Origin: Thermomonas sp.
GTDB lineage: Bacteria; Pseudomonadota; Gammaproteobacteria; Xanthomonadales; Xanthomonadaceae
Length of the DNA: 64,000 nucleotides
Reading direction: 5' to 3'
NCBI RefSeq assembly: GCF_029945965.1
Contig: NZ_JAQSDO010000006.1
Location: 186,001-250,000 of the forward strand
In this document: positions 8,719 through 19,170 of the stretch, in pieces
Numbering within the stretch: the stretch's first letter is position 1
Layout: every line of letters begins with the position of its first letter
The notes under the pieces: model-generated
What the model was told of the DNA's origin: nothing
What the model saw: the letters and a program-made list of their open reading frames with translations, nothing else
Databases searched by the model: none
Position numbers and translations under genes: made by a program

Positions 8719-9960
8719 TCAGGCCCAAGCGCGCACCCATTCAGGGAATTCCACGGATTTCATCGGTTTGGCAACGAAGAAGCCCTGCGCGATATCGCAA
8801 CCGCATTCGCGCAACAGGTTCCAGTCCTCGGCTGTTTCGGCACCCTCCGCCACAGAGGAAATGCCGAGTTTTCGCGCCATTTCCAAACTCGATTCGAGGA
8901 TCTTGCGACTGGACGCCTGGCGTGTGGCGTGCTTGACGAACGATTGATCGATTTTCAGCTCGGTGAAGGGGATGCGGGTCAACTGCTGCATCGATGAATA
9001 ACCGGTGCCGTAATCGTCGATCGACAGGCCGAAGCCCTTGATGCGCAAGCGGATCAGGTTTTCCAGCACCTGGCCGACACCGTTCATCGCTGCTGATTCG
9101 GTGATCTCCAGGATCATGTGCTTGGGGTCCAGGCCTTGGTGGGTCACTTGCCAGGTGATGGCATCTGCGATGGCAGGATCTTCCAGCATTTTCACGGACA
9201 GGTTGACTGACACATTCAGATCAAAGCCAGCGTCTCGCCAGCTGCGGCAGTCCCGCGCGCTTTTGGCCAGGATGATCCACGTCAGTTCGCTGATCTGGTT
9301 GGCGTCTTCAAGCAATGATATGAAGGCGTAGGGCAGGACGATCCCGAAGTGGGGATGACGCCAGCGAGCCAAGGCCTCCGCGCCCTTGACGCGATTCGTC
9401 ATCAAATCGATCTTGGGCTGGTAGAAGGGCTCGAATTGATCCGCGTGCAACCCGGCCATGACCTCGTCAATGCTGAAGGTGGATGGGCCCTGCCCGGATT
9501 TATCCGCATTGGGCTTGGTCCGCCAATGCAGGCCAATCAACTGGGCAAAGCGTGCCGGGGTCGGTGGCTTCTCCACTGTTCCGAGCAAGTGCATGCCGTA
9601 CGCTCCACACATCGTCTCCACTGTCTCCAGGAGGGATGTGTCCAGACCGCTGGTGATAATCAGCGAGGCGCGCACCTTGGCCTCGCCAAGCCGGCGGATG
9701 AAGGCCATGCCATCCATCCCGGGCATGTCGATGTCAGTGATGATCACGTCGAAGGCCTGATCGAGCTCGCGGAGCACCTCCAGTGCGGAGAACCCGTCGG
9801 CGGCTTCATAAATCAACCGCGCGCCCAGATTCTCAAGCATCTCCACTATCATGCTGCGCTGGAACTCGTGGTCTTCCACTACCAGGAAGCACAGGTCTTT
9901 GCCGGGGAGCGCGGCGCTCGCGTTCGGCGAGCGATTGTCATCCCAAGTCGAGGTTGGCAT
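8719..9960 (-). CDS. Response regulator with EAL domain (c-di-GMP phosphodiesterase)
   Basis: A 413-residue protein joining an N-terminal receiver domain (about 22-145) to a C-terminal EAL domain (about 163-410). The phospho-acceptor is Asp76 in VIITDIDMPGMDG, with Asp30 in the acidic pocket and Lys131 in the VEKP motif. The EAL site looks complete: EAL at 195-197, Asn253, Glu285 (EITES), Asp315-Asp316 (DDYGTG), Lys336 and Glu372. It should hydrolyse c-di-GMP to pGpG when activated. Its start overlaps the 3' end of the hybrid kinase gene by 23 nt, so the kinase is the obvious partner. Confidence 0.93.
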   Translation of the reverse strand: MPTSTWDDNRSPNASAALPGKDLCFLVVEDHEFQRSMIVEMLENLGARLIYEAADGFSALEVLRELDQAFDVIITDIDMPGMDGMAFIRRLGEAKVRASLIITSGLDTSLLETVETMCGAYGMHLLGTVEKPPTPARFAQLIGLHWRTKPNADKSGQGPSTFSIDEVMAGLHADQFEPFYQPKIDLMTNRVKGAEALARWRHPHFGIVLPYAFISLLEDANQISELTWIILAKSARDCRSWRDAGFDLNVSVNLSVKMLEDPAIADAITWQVTHQGLDPKHMILEITESAAMNGVGQVLENLIRLRIKGFGLSIDDYGTGYSSMQQLTRIPFTELKIDQSFVKHATRQASSRKILESSLEMARKLGISSVAEGAETAEDWNLLRECGCDIAQGFFVAKPMKSVEFPEWVRAWA

Positions 9961-12574
9961 TCAATTGCTCCAGTTCCATGTGAAACGCATCCATAAGCCA
10001 TGTGACCCTGGGGCCATCCTCTTCGCGGCCAGCTTGTTCGATCATGGCACATACCGATGCCAGCCCCTGCGCACCGATGAAACCACACGCCCCCTTGATT
10101 CGATGGGCCTTGTGCGTGACCGTTCCCATGTCGCCGCGTTCGATAGCTTCCAGCAAGTGCATTACATCTACATCGTTGACCTGCCGGAAGTGGGCACGCG
10201 CTCGTTGCGTGACGGGCAGCTCGTTCTTGACGTCCGGGTCCATTGTTTCGCGTGCGGGCTCCGTCGGGCGGCAGGTGTCCTCGATACCCTCGGGTGCCGG
10301 CTGCGGAGGTGAGCTGGCTTCGATTCCCGGACCGGACGACGGCAACCACCGGGTCAATTTCTCGGACATTACTATCAAACTGGTGGGCTTGGAGATGTAG
10401 TCATCCATGCCGGCATCCAGGCATTCCTGCATCACGCCAGGGATGATGTTGGCACTGCAGGCGATGATTGGAGTCCTCGGACCGGCGAGCCCGGCTTCGG
10501 CTTCCCGTATCCGGCGACTGAGGTCATAGCCGCTCATGGCGGGCATGTTGAGATCGGTCAACACGAGCGAGAACTTGCCGGTCCGCCATTGTTCAAGCGC
10601 CTCGGCACCACTTCCCACCTCTTGGGCCGCATGGCCCATGGCTTTGATCTGGCTGCGCATCACAATGCGGTTGATTGGATGGTCGTCTACCACCAGGATG
10701 AGCATGCCAGAGTCCGTGGTCTCAGCCTCGGCGGGAAGCGAAGCCCCCTTGGGAAGGGAAGCCTCTTCGGGAAGGGAAGCCTTTTCGGGCAACTGCTCCG
10801 GGGCGCCTCGCTGGTTTTCGCTGTTGTGTGGCACAAACGCGGGATTTGCGATGAAGGCCACGATATGCAGGGTCATGGTCGTGCCTACGCCGAGTTCGCT
10901 GGACATGCCGACCTGCCCGCCCATCAATTCGGCCAGCCGCCGGGAAATGGAAAGGCCCAGCCCGGTCCCACCATAACGGTTGGCTATGCTGTGCGCTTGT
11001 GCGAACTCTTGGAACAACATTCGCTGTTCGTCCTTGGAGATTCCGATGCCGCTGTCCACCACCTCGAAACGGAGGCATTCGAGCTCGCTATCGCGCCCTT
11101 CCGACAGCACACGCAGCTCGACGCCGCCCTTGGGAGTGAACTTGATTGCATTGCTGACGAAATTGCCGAGGATCTGCCGCAGCCGCAACGCGTCCAGTAG
11201 CAAAACAGGGCTGATATCCGGATCCACGTGCAGCCGGAAATCCAGGCCCAAATTTCTTGCGCTACCAGCATAGACCCGGCGCACGCTGTCCACGACATCC
11301 ACCAGGCGTGTGGGTTCGGGGCGTATCTCGAGCTTGCCGGCCTCGACCTTCGAGAAGTCAAGAATGTCGTCAATGATCCGTTGCAGGGATTGACCCGACT
11401 CCCGCACAGCCTCGAGTTCCGTGCGGATTTCAGGATTGACCGGGGTCAGGCTGATCAGTTCGAGGAGCCCCAGCATGCCGTTAAGCGGTGTCCGTATCTC
11501 GTGACTCATGGTGGCAAGGAACGCGCTCTTGGCCAGGTTGGTCGCGTCTGCCGCTTCTTTCGCCAATGTGAGCTGCTGCTCGAGCGCCTTGCGGGCGGTG
11601 ATGTCCTGGATCGTGCCGCGCATGCCGATCACGTTGCCAGAGCCATCGGTAACCGAGACCACGATCACGTGCAGCGCCACCACGCTGCCGTCGGGGAGGT
11701 GCGCTGTGGACTCGTACGTTTGGGGCTGTCCCGTTGCTTGAGCCAATTCGAAGGCATTGGCAATCAGTACGTCGCCCTCCGACACCATGTCAACTGTCTC
11801 GGTAAACATCGGAGCTCCAAGCCTCGGGTCGCGCCCAAGCAGCTGGTAGACCTGCGGTGACCAGGTCACCACACCAGTGGCCAGGTCGCACGTCCAGTCC
11901 CCCAGCTTAGCCACGCTTTGCGCGTCTTCCAGGCGCTGGGTCGCGTCCCGCAGCGCCTGTTCGGTGGACCTGATTTCGGTAATGTCGAACAGGTGCCCAT
12001 TCCAGACCACGTCCTTGTTGGACCCGCGCACAGGTACCGCCAGCGTACGGACCCAGCGGACCTCGCCGTCCGGCTTGCGAATACGGAAATCCGCTTTCAG
12101 AGGCGATAGCGCCGTTCGCGAATGCGCAATGGCGGCATTCAGCTTCTTGCGGTCTTCAGGGACCACCAAGCGATGCGCCAAGTTTGCATCCTGCACCAAC
12201 TGCTCGCGGGAGACGCCAAGGACATTCCCCACGTCGAAGGTCAGGAATTCATAGGTGCCGTTTCCGTCCTCTGGAAGCCTGAACACGTAGAAAGCGCCGG
12301 GCAGGCGATGTGCCATCGACTGCAACTGGTTCTCAGCGCGATGGCGGGCGCGGGTGTTGTGAACCACGACCCAGAGCAAGGCGGACAATACGCCACAGAC
12401 GATAAAGCCAACGAGGATCAACAGTTGGTACCATCGGCCGGCAGCCATCGCTTCAGGATGGCCCATCAGCTCCAGCGCCTGAGTGACCTGCCAGCCAAGC
12501 AGTAACAGCGCCAGCGCCGCCAGCGCCACACTCGCCGCAATCACCATGTCAGCTTTTTTAGGGCGTATCGGCAT
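9938..12574 (-). CDS. Membrane-bound hybrid sensor histidine kinase (PAS-PAS-HisKA-HATPase-REC-Hpt)
   Basis: An 878-residue kinase. Two membrane helices (about 11-30 and 50-71) enclose a short periplasmic loop of about 20 residues, so sensing is probably by the two cytoplasmic PAS domains (about 80-200 and 212-330). His358 in MSHEIRTPLNG is the autophosphorylation site. The ATPase shows N-box Asn475, DSGIG 507-511 and GGTGLGL 535-541. A receiver with Asp674 (LTDLNMP) and an Hpt domain with His824 (HRIKG) complete a full phosphorelay. A linker at about 598-615 has three six-residue repeats of the type ASLPxx. The likely final acceptor is Asp76 of the overlapping REC-EAL protein. Confidence 0.94.
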   Translation of the reverse strand: MPIRPKKADMVIAASVALAALALLLLGWQVTQALELMGHPEAMAAGRWYQLLILVGFIVCGVLSALLWVVVHNTRARHRAENQLQSMAHRLPGAFYVFRLPEDGNGTYEFLTFDVGNVLGVSREQLVQDANLAHRLVVPEDRKKLNAAIAHSRTALSPLKADFRIRKPDGEVRWVRTLAVPVRGSNKDVVWNGHLFDITEIRSTEQALRDATQRLEDAQSVAKLGDWTCDLATGVVTWSPQVYQLLGRDPRLGAPMFTETVDMVSEGDVLIANAFELAQATGQPQTYESTAHLPDGSVVALHVIVVSVTDGSGNVIGMRGTIQDITARKALEQQLTLAKEAADATNLAKSAFLATMSHEIRTPLNGMLGLLELISLTPVNPEIRTELEAVRESGQSLQRIIDDILDFSKVEAGKLEIRPEPTRLVDVVDSVRRVYAGSARNLGLDFRLHVDPDISPVLLLDALRLRQILGNFVSNAIKFTPKGGVELRVLSEGRDSELECLRFEVVDSGIGISKDEQRMLFQEFAQAHSIANRYGGTGLGLSISRRLAELMGGQVGMSSELGVGTTMTLHIVAFIANPAFVPHNSENQRGAPEQLPEKASLPEEASLPKGASLPAEAETTDSGMLILVVDDHPINRIVMRSQIKAMGHAAQEVGSGAEALEQWRTGKFSLVLTDLNMPAMSGYDLSRRIREAEAGLAGPRTPIIACSANIIPGVMQECLDAGMDDYISKPTSLIVMSEKLTRWLPSSGPGIEASSPPQPAPEGIEDTCRPTEPARETMDPDVKNELPVTQRARAHFRQVNDVDVMHLLEAIERGDMGTVTHKAHRIKGACGFIGAQGLASVCAMIEQAGREEDGPRVTWLMDAFHMELEQLNANLDLG
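10733..10786. repeat. Three tandem 18-bp repeats inside the kinase linker
   Basis: Units at 10733-10750, 10751-10768 and 10769-10786 follow the pattern GGGAAGSGAAGCCYYYTY. In the minus-strand kinase frame they code for repeats of the form ASLPxx between the ATPase and receiver domains. The copies are near-identical, so copy number could vary by slippage without shifting frame. Confidence 0.85.
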
Positions 12575-12876
12575 ACTTGATCGCCTCCAGCAATCACACC
12601 GTGCCAGCTGAAAATCTCCTTAGAGGGCGTTCCAAGCCCAAGGCCCAAGGCAAAGTCCGGCACAGATTGCCGAATCTACTGCATACAAGTGATCAGGAGG
12701 TGTTTAGCGGGGTCGCGCGCAATGGCTTCCGATACCGAAGGCCGGGATGGCTAACCGCAATGCTTGGCCGGATGCTTTAACTAGCGCGCGCCTGGCGAAA
12801 CCTACCCGCCTCCACAAACGAAAAACCCCGCAAAGGCCGAAACCGTTGCAGGGCTTACGTTTACTCGCCAAACCAA
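12575..12876. other. 302-bp intergenic region between the kinase gene and tRNA-Phe
   Basis: This region must hold the kinase promoter on the left and the tRNA terminator on the right (12821-12853). Frames across it are short and have no coding character. I see no further repeat, RNA motif or small gene that I can support. Confidence 0.6.
12821..12853 (-). terminator. Rho-independent terminator after tRNA-Phe
   Basis: On the minus strand an 8-bp stem CCCTGCAA/TTGCGGGG (12846-12853 with 12826-12833, one G-U pair) is followed by TTTTT at 12825-12821. It lies 23 nt downstream of the tRNA 3' end. Confidence 0.85.
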
Positions 12877-12952
12877 TGGTGGCCGGGGACGGAATCGAAC
12901 CGCCGACACGGGGATTTTCAATCCCCTGCTCTACCAACTGAGCTACCCGGCC
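12877..12952 (-). tRNA. tRNA-Phe (GAA)
   Basis: A 76-nt cloverleaf on the minus strand with acceptor GGCCGGG, D-arm GCTCAGTTGGTAGAGC, anticodon stem GGGGA with loop TTGAAAA (anticodon GAA), T-arm GGCGG-TTCGATT-CCGTC and an encoded CCA end. It reads phenylalanine codons UUC and UUU. A promoter and a terminator flank it, so it appears to be a single-gene transcript. Confidence 0.97.
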
Positions 12953-12972
12953 ATCGGTTCAGTTAGCCGCGC

Positions 12973-13001
12973 ATGATACGGGGCGAACGTGGGCACGGCA
13001 A
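12973..13001 (-). promoter_or_regulatory. Probable sigma-70 promoter of tRNA-Phe
   Basis: On the minus strand TTGCCG (-35, 12996-13001) and TATCAT (-10, 12973-12978) are 17 bp apart. They are followed by the GC-rich stretch GCGCGGC, the kind of discriminator seen at stringently controlled stable-RNA promoters. The tRNA 5' end is about 20 nt further on. Confidence 0.5.
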
Positions 13002-13102
13002 GCAAGGCTAGCCGGACATGGGCTGAACGCCGTTCGCGTCGGTTGCCTCAAATTAAACAACAGGCGTGCATGATCGTTGCATCGCCCACGAAGGAGGCCG
13101 AC

Positions 13103-13519
13103 ATGAAATCCCTCATTCCCTTGCTTGCCGCCCTTTCACTGGCTGCATGCGCAACTACTGCGCCGTCGGAGAGTGCTCGCCTGGCCTTGTACCAGAGCCA
13201 CGCAGGCGAGCCGGTCAAGCAGATCCGCTATCTCAATGCGATGGGCTGGGAGCGCGTCGACGGTGAGCATGTGGTGCTCAATTTGCTACCCAGGGAATCC
13301 TGGTTGCTCAAGCTCTCCGGTCCATGCCTCGACTGGGGCAGCGGCTCGCCCTTCCTCGCGTTTTCATCGCAAACTGGCTGGCTGATCAGCAAGTTCGACA
13401 GCATCAAGGTTTCCGGCTCACCCGTCACATGCAGGATCGACGAAATCCGTCCGATCGACATGCATGCGGTGCATGCGGCCGAAAAACAAATGCGTGATCA
13501 ACCCGCTTCCGGCACGTAA
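13103..13519 (+). CDS. DUF6491-family lipoprotein
   Basis: A 138-residue protein with a short lipoprotein signal ending LSLAAC. The mature part ([19 protein letters not shown]..., then [13 protein letters not shown] and [11 protein letters not shown]) matches the pattern of DUF6491 proteins common in Lysobacteraceae, with two cysteines that may pair in the periplasm. The start at 13103 is preceded by AAGGAGG, a near-perfect ribosome binding site 8 nt upstream. The function is unknown. Its 3' end overlaps the convergent yggX gene by 22 nt. Confidence 0.8.
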   Translation: MKSLIPLLAALSLAACATTAPSESARLALYQSHAGEPVKQIRYLNAMGWERVDGEHVVLNLLPRESWLLKLSGPCLDWGSGSPFLAFSSQTGWLISKFDSIKVSGSPVTCRIDEIRPIDMHAVHAAEKQMRDQPASGT

Positions 13520-13770
13520 CCCGAGGGTTTTTCCGCGCCGCCGCCGAACAGGAACTTGAGCATCTCGGCTTCAAGGAAGCGGCGGTGTTCGGGGTTCAGC
13601 GGCGACAACCGGTTCTCGTTGATCAACATGGTCTGGTGCACAAGCCAGCGCTGCCAGGCTGGCTTGCCGACGTGTGCGAAGACCCGCTTGCCGGCCTCGC
13701 CGGGCCATGGGGCGAAGTCCAGGCCTTCGGCCTCGATTTGGTCGACTTCGCAAAACACCATCCTTGCCAT
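13498..13770 (-). CDS. yggX: YggX, probable Fe(II) trafficking / oxidative damage protection protein
   Basis: A 90-residue protein matching the YggX family along its whole length, including the N-terminal MARMVFC with a conserved cysteine near residue 7, and [14 protein letters not shown]. In enterobacteria YggX protects iron-sulfur clusters from oxidation. Here it follows mutY by 5 nt on the same strand; mutY encodes an Fe-S glycosylase. The mutY-yggX order is the same as in E. coli. Confidence 0.95.
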   Translation of the reverse strand: MARMVFCEVDQIEAEGLDFAPWPGEAGKRVFAHVGKPAWQRWLVHQTMLINENRLSPLNPEHRRFLEAEMLKFLFGGGAEKPSGYVPEAG

Positions 13771-13775
13771 CGTGC

Positions 13776-14846
13776 TTACTCCTTCAGCAATCGCCGGACC
13801 GGCGCGGGCAGGCCGATGCCGGCCAGTTCAGCGCGCGATGCCCAGCGCAGGTCGTCATTGTCGCCGATTGCATCACGTGCACGAACTCCGGCGATGCGAT
13901 GCGGCAGGATCTGCAGCCGGTAGTGGCTGAACCCGTGCATGACCGGGTCCTCGGCTTGCATACGTTCGAAGTTGCCGTCGACGTGGCGCTCGAACCATTG
14001 CCGGGCATCAGCCAGATCGGCGAATTCGGGCAGCGACCACAGGCAAGCCCAGACTCCGGTTGGTGGACGGCGGTGCAGCAATACGCGACCTGCATCGTCC
14101 TGCATGATGAGCATGTGCGCAGTACGTTGTGGCAATGGCTTGCCGGGTTTCGGCGAAGGTAGTTCGGCGGTACGCCCTTCGCGTAATGCGATGCAGTCGT
14201 GCTGGATCGGGCACTGCAGGCAAGCCGGGTCCGAACGTGTACAAAGCGTCGCGCCAAAATCCATCTGCGCCTGTGTGTAGTCGGCCAAGCGCGTGCCGGG
14301 CAATACCGACTCGGCGATTACCCATAGCTTCTTTTCGATGGCAGGCGTGCCTGGCCAGCCTTCGATGCCATGCACCCGGCACAACACGCGCTTGACGTTG
14401 CCATCCAGGATCGCGGCACGCTCGCCCCAAGCCTGTGCCAGGATCGCACCAGCAGTGCTGCGGCCGATGCCGGGTAGCGCGCGCAATGCATCACCATCGC
14501 GTGGCAGATCGCCGGCATGGATCTCGATGCAAACTTTTGCGGCCGCATGCAGGTTGCGCGCCCGTGCGTAGTAGCCAAGGCCAGACCATAGCGCGAGCAC
14601 TTCGTCCTGGGATGCCGCGGCAAGCGCAGGCAGGTCCGGCAACGCGGTGACGAAGCGTTCGAAGTAAGGCGCTACCACTCCGACTTGCGTCTGTTGCAAC
14701 ATGATTTCCGACAGCCATACCCGATACGGCGTGCGCGGATGCTGCCAAGGCAGGTCGTGGCGGCCGTGCTGGTCGAACCAGTCCAGCAGTCGCGCGCTAA
14801 AATCAGCCACTCCAGCCACTCCAGCCACTCCGGCCGCTTGACTCAT
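13776..14846 (-). CDS. mutY: A/G-specific adenine DNA glycosylase MutY
   Basis: A 356-residue base-excision repair enzyme that removes adenine mispaired with 8-oxoguanine. Catalytic Glu47 lies in [11 protein letters not shown] and Asp148 in LDGNVKRV, with a helix-hairpin-helix at [12 protein letters not shown]. The [4Fe-4S] ligands Cys202, Cys209, Cys212 and Cys218 have the classic CX6CX2CX5C spacing. A C-terminal NUDIX-like domain (about 230-356) recognises 8-oxoG. The N-terminus carries an unusual GVAGVAGVA extension from a 9-bp tandem repeat. Its start overlaps the AsmA-like stop by 4 nt. Confidence 0.97.
   Translation of the reverse strand: MSQAAGVAGVAGVADFSARLLDWFDQHGRHDLPWQHPRTPYRVWLSEIMLQQTQVGVVAPYFERFVTALPDLPALAAASQDEVLALWSGLGYYARARNLHAAAKVCIEIHAGDLPRDGDALRALPGIGRSTAGAILAQAWGERAAILDGNVKRVLCRVHGIEGWPGTPAIEKKLWVIAESVLPGTRLADYTQAQMDFGATLCTRSDPACLQCPIQHDCIALREGRTAELPSPKPGKPLPQRTAHMLIMQDDAGRVLLHRRPPTGVWACLWSLPEFADLADARQWFERHVDGNFERMQAEDPVMHGFSHYRLQILPHRIAGVRARDAIGDNDDLRWASRAELAGIGLPAPVRRLLKE
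14805..14831. repeat. Three perfect 9-bp tandem repeats at the start of mutY
   Basis: Units AGCCACTCC at 14805-14813, 14814-14822 and 14823-14831 encode GVA on the minus strand just after the mutY start codon. Being 9 bp, changes in copy number keep the frame. Confidence 0.9.
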
Positions 14847-16144
14847 GGTTTGGCGGGCGCAGGCGTGGCAGTTCTGGGTAAAGCCGGGTCGTCTTTGAAC
14901 TCGACTTCCACACTCTCAAGCGTCGCGCCGGCGATCTCGATGCGTGGCGTCTGCAGGTGGCCGGTCAATGGCGGTAGCGGCGATCCGGACATGCCCGAGT
15001 CGATCCAGTCCAGGATCGCCGGCAGCTTGAAGCGTGCATCGAACGTGGTGGCGTCGCGACGCAGCGTCAGCGAAGCGGCTTCGCTGAAATCCACGTGCCC
15101 CACATAGTCCAGCGAGAATGGCATCGGCGATGTCGATACCGACAACGGTGGCGGCAATGCCGGCCAGACGTCCGGCCATGCCGCAATATCGCCCTGCAGG
15201 CGCAGCACCAGCCGAGGGCCGAGCGCGAGCGCACCCTTGGCCTTGGTGTCGGGGATTACATCGCCACCATGCAGGATCATCGCGGCCGGATCCAATGCCC
15301 AGACAGCTTTGTCGAAACGCAGCGGACCGGCGGCACCCAACACGAAGGGCAGGTTCGAATTCGCGGATATGTAGCGTGCCGATAGCCCGAATTTGGCAGG
15401 TGAAATGCTGATGCCGTTGTCGCCCAAATGCAGTGGCCCGACCAGATAGACCTGGGCTGGCAGTTTCCAGCCATCACCTTCCAGCGTGGCCTTGCCGATA
15501 ACGGCCATTCCGGCGTTGTTTGCGGGCTGGGTCAGGGCGACATCCAGATCGAACGGAAGTGTGGTCGGCGGATACAGGTAACGGCCCTGCAGGCGCGTGT
15601 GCAGCGGTTTGCCGGGGGCGAGCGAGGGCAGGTCGACGCCAATGCCATCGATGGCCCAGTCGCCGTTGTCGATGCGGCCGCGGCGGATGCGCAGGCCGTT
15701 GGTCAGGGTCGGAATCCGGGTTTCGCTGGGTGGCTGCGTCGCCAGCCAGCGTTGCAGTGCCGGCACGTCGAGGATCGGCGCATCCAGTTCGATGCGCTGC
15801 ACGGTCAGGTCGGCGCCGCGCGCACGGATTGTGCTCCACGGCACCGCGACGAACACGCGTTCGGCGCGAAGCAGTGCGCTGGCATCACCCGGGCGTTGCA
15901 CGACCACATCGTGCAACACCAGTTGCGGCGTGCCACGCAGGCGGTAACTGGCCTGGCCGGATGCGGTGATGCGCAGGCCGAGTGCGCTACCGACGCGATC
16001 CAGCAGGAGCGCGCTTGCACGCTGCGGTTGTAGCAGATAGCCAACGATCAGGCCCAGCACCACCAGCAGGATGGCAATGATTATCGCGAAGCGGGCCAGC
16101 CGGCCACCGCGAGTGCGCTCCGGTACAGGCGCGGCAGTTTTCAC
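14843..16144 (-). CDS. AsmA-like inner-membrane-anchored protein
   Basis: A 433-residue protein with one N-terminal membrane helix (about 18-40, IIIAILLVVLGLIVGYLL) followed by a long beta-rich periplasmic region. Segments such as LGLRITASGQASYRLRGTPQLVLHDVVV and RIELDAPILD are typical of the AsmA N-terminal domain. AsmA proteins resemble lipid-transfer bridges of the cell envelope, but this copy is short and its cargo is unknown. It overlaps both ftsY (4 nt) and mutY (4 nt), so all three are translated from one message. Confidence 0.75.
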   Translation of the reverse strand: MKTAAPVPERTRGGRLARFAIIIAILLVVLGLIVGYLLQPQRASALLLDRVGSALGLRITASGQASYRLRGTPQLVLHDVVVQRPGDASALLRAERVFVAVPWSTIRARGADLTVQRIELDAPILDVPALQRWLATQPPSETRIPTLTNGLRIRRGRIDNGDWAIDGIGVDLPSLAPGKPLHTRLQGRYLYPPTTLPFDLDVALTQPANNAGMAVIGKATLEGDGWKLPAQVYLVGPLHLGDNGISISPAKFGLSARYISANSNLPFVLGAAGPLRFDKAVWALDPAAMILHGGDVIPDTKAKGALALGPRLVLRLQGDIAAWPDVWPALPPPLSVSTSPMPFSLDYVGHVDFSEAASLTLRRDATTFDARFKLPAILDWIDSGMSGSPLPPLTGHLQTPRIEIAGATLESVEVEFKDDPALPRTATPAPAKP

Positions 16145-17361
16145 CCGGTCAACGATTCGGGCAGCAACGCATCGACGAAGGCCTCGGCATCGAACACCCG
16201 CAGATCCTCCGGTCCTTCGCCGATGCCGGCATAGCGGATCGGGATGCCGAACTCGCGGGCAAGCGCGAACACCACGCCGCCCTTGGCGGTGCCATCGAGC
16301 TTGGTGACCACCAGTCCGGTGACATTGACCGCAGCATTGAACTGGCGGACCTGGCTGATAGCGTTCTGGCCGGTGGTGCCGTCGATCACCATCAGCACTT
16401 CATGTGGCGCGCTGGCATCCAGCTTGCCGATGACGCGGCGGATCTTGCCGAGTTCGGCCATCAGGCCGTGCTGGGTGTGCAGGCGCCCGGCGGTGTCGGC
16501 AATCAGTACTTCCACGCCGCGCGAGGTCGCGGCCTGCATTGCATCGAACGCGACCGAGGCCGGATCCGCGTCCTGCCCTTGGGCGATCACGGCCACGCCG
16601 TTGCGTTGGCCCCAGGCCTGCAATTGGGCGACCGCGGCGGCGCGGAAGGTGTCGCCGGCAGCCAGCATCAGGCTGCGGCCCTCGTGCTTGTAGCGGTGCG
16701 CCAATTTGCCAATCGTGGTGGTCTTGCCGACGCCATTGACGCCCACAGTCAGAATCACGAACGGGCGCTTGCCGCGATCGATTTCGAGTGGCTTTGCCAC
16801 GGGTGCAAGCATGGCGATGAGATCGGCGCGCAGTGCGCGCAGCAAGGCATGGGCATCGGCGAATTCGCGCGCCTTCATCTGCTTGCGCAGGGATTCAACC
16901 AGTTGCGTGCTGGCGGTGACCCCGACATCGGCGGTGAGCAGCGCGGTTTCGATTTCGTCCAGCAGCTCGTCATCGAGCTTGGGGTTGCGCGAGAACAGGC
17001 CGCCCAGGCTGCGCGCGAACCCGCTGCTGCGCAGGCGCTCGCGCCAGCCTGAGACAGGTGCGGGTGCACTGGGCGGGGCTGCAGGCTCGACGGGGATCTC
17101 GTCGACATGCGCTGTTTCGGGAGTCGGCTCGGAAATGGTCTCGACGGGTTCAACAACCTGCGTTTCTTCCATCACCACTGCGGCGGTGACAGCAGGAGTT
17201 TCGACCACCTGAGTGGGCGCGATCGGCTCCGCAGGCGCTTCGACCGCCGGCTCAACGGGAACGGCCGCGGGCGCATTCGGGAATGCGGCGGCAAGCTCTT
17301 CGATGCTGATGCGAAGTTTGGGTTCGGCGTCGGGCTTGTTGCGGCGGAACCAGCTGGCCAT
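16141..17361 (-). CDS. ftsY: Signal recognition particle receptor FtsY
   Basis: A 406-residue SRP receptor GTPase that docks ribosomes making membrane proteins at the translocon. After an acidic, Pro/Val/Glu-rich A region (about 15-105) come the helical N domain and the G domain with P-loop GVNGVGKT at 207-214, DTAGR at 289-293 and TKLDGTAKGG. The ATG at 17361 (MASWFRRNKPD) is chosen because the upstream in-frame stretch is arginine-rich noise. It leads the block ftsY-asmA-mutY-yggX and is divergent from rsmD. Confidence 0.96.
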   Translation of the reverse strand: MASWFRRNKPDAEPKLRISIEELAAAFPNAPAAVPVEPAVEAPAEPIAPTQVVETPAVTAAVVMEETQVVEPVETISEPTPETAHVDEIPVEPAAPPSAPAPVSGWRERLRSSGFARSLGGLFSRNPKLDDELLDEIETALLTADVGVTASTQLVESLRKQMKAREFADAHALLRALRADLIAMLAPVAKPLEIDRGKRPFVILTVGVNGVGKTTTIGKLAHRYKHEGRSLMLAAGDTFRAAAVAQLQAWGQRNGVAVIAQGQDADPASVAFDAMQAATSRGVEVLIADTAGRLHTQHGLMAELGKIRRVIGKLDASAPHEVLMVIDGTTGQNAISQVRQFNAAVNVTGLVVTKLDGTAKGGVVFALAREFGIPIRYAGIGEGPEDLRVFDAEAFVDALLPESLTG

Positions 17362-17450
17362 GGTGTGCGGTCGTCGGCGCCGTTCGCGAAGGTGTCGGCG
17401 GTATAGGCGAGAATGGCGCGCATGGTAACACCCGCCTCCCATTCGCCCTG

Positions 17451-18607
<1,157 letters not shown>

Positions 18608-18663
18608 AGCAGCTCCATGCAACCGTGCCACCCATGTCATACCGTTAGAAACAAGGGGAACCC

Positions 18664-19155
18664 ATGAATACGATGCTCCGAATGCTAATGATCGCCTGCC
18701 TGATCCTGCCGTTCGCCGCGTGCAAGAAGGAAGCAGCGCCAAAGGTCGAGGCCGTTGCCGCGCCATTGACCGCGCCAACCAACGAGGACATGCCGGCCTG
18801 GCGTGCCTATGTCACCGACGTGGCCAAGCGCAACATGGATGGCATCACCAACAGTCCTTATGTGTACTTCTTGCCGGGCGAGGGTAGCGAAGGCTTCGGC
18901 GGCCAGTACGAGCGCCAGTTGGAGAAGCTTGAAGGCGACATGTCGCGCGGCATCATCGCCGGCAACATGCTGGTATTCGCCTCGCCTTCGTCCGGCAAAC
19001 TCGCAGAGATGGCCACAGTGGCCTTCCAGCAGGTCGGTCCGGGCACGATGAAGGGCGTGAAAGTCCTGTTCATCGGCAAGGCCGAGGACAGCGAGAAGGT
19101 CAAGGTCGCAGCCGAGCCGGCCGGCGTGAACTACGTTTTCGTCGAAGCGAAGTAA
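18664..19155 (+). CDS. Conserved lipoprotein of unknown function
   Basis: A 163-residue protein with a lipoprotein signal ending FAACKK. The lysines after the cysteine suit outer-membrane sorting. The mature part (WRAYVTDVAKRNMDGITNSPYVYFLPG, then AGNMLVFASPSSGKLAEM and GVKVLFIGKAEDSEKVK) has an alpha/beta look, but I cannot name a family. It is preceded by AAGGGGA about 6 nt from the ATG and sits between coaD and the ferredoxin gene on the same strand. Confidence 0.75.
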   Translation: MNTMLRMLMIACLILPFAACKKEAAPKVEAVAAPLTAPTNEDMPAWRAYVTDVAKRNMDGITNSPYVYFLPGEGSEGFGGQYERQLEKLEGDMSRGIIAGNMLVFASPSSGKLAEMATVAFQQVGPGTMKGVKVLFIGKAEDSEKVKVAAEPAGVNYVFVEAK

Positions 19156-19170
19156 GGACGCCCGTATCCC

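Noticed and set aside
10733..10786. Tandem repeats as a CRISPR array
   Set aside because: The units are directly abutting, 18 bp long, without spacers, and code in frame for part of the kinase linker.
12704..12937. A 77-codon frame over tRNA-Phe and its terminator
   Set aside because: It reads across a clear cloverleaf and a terminator, so it is not a protein gene.
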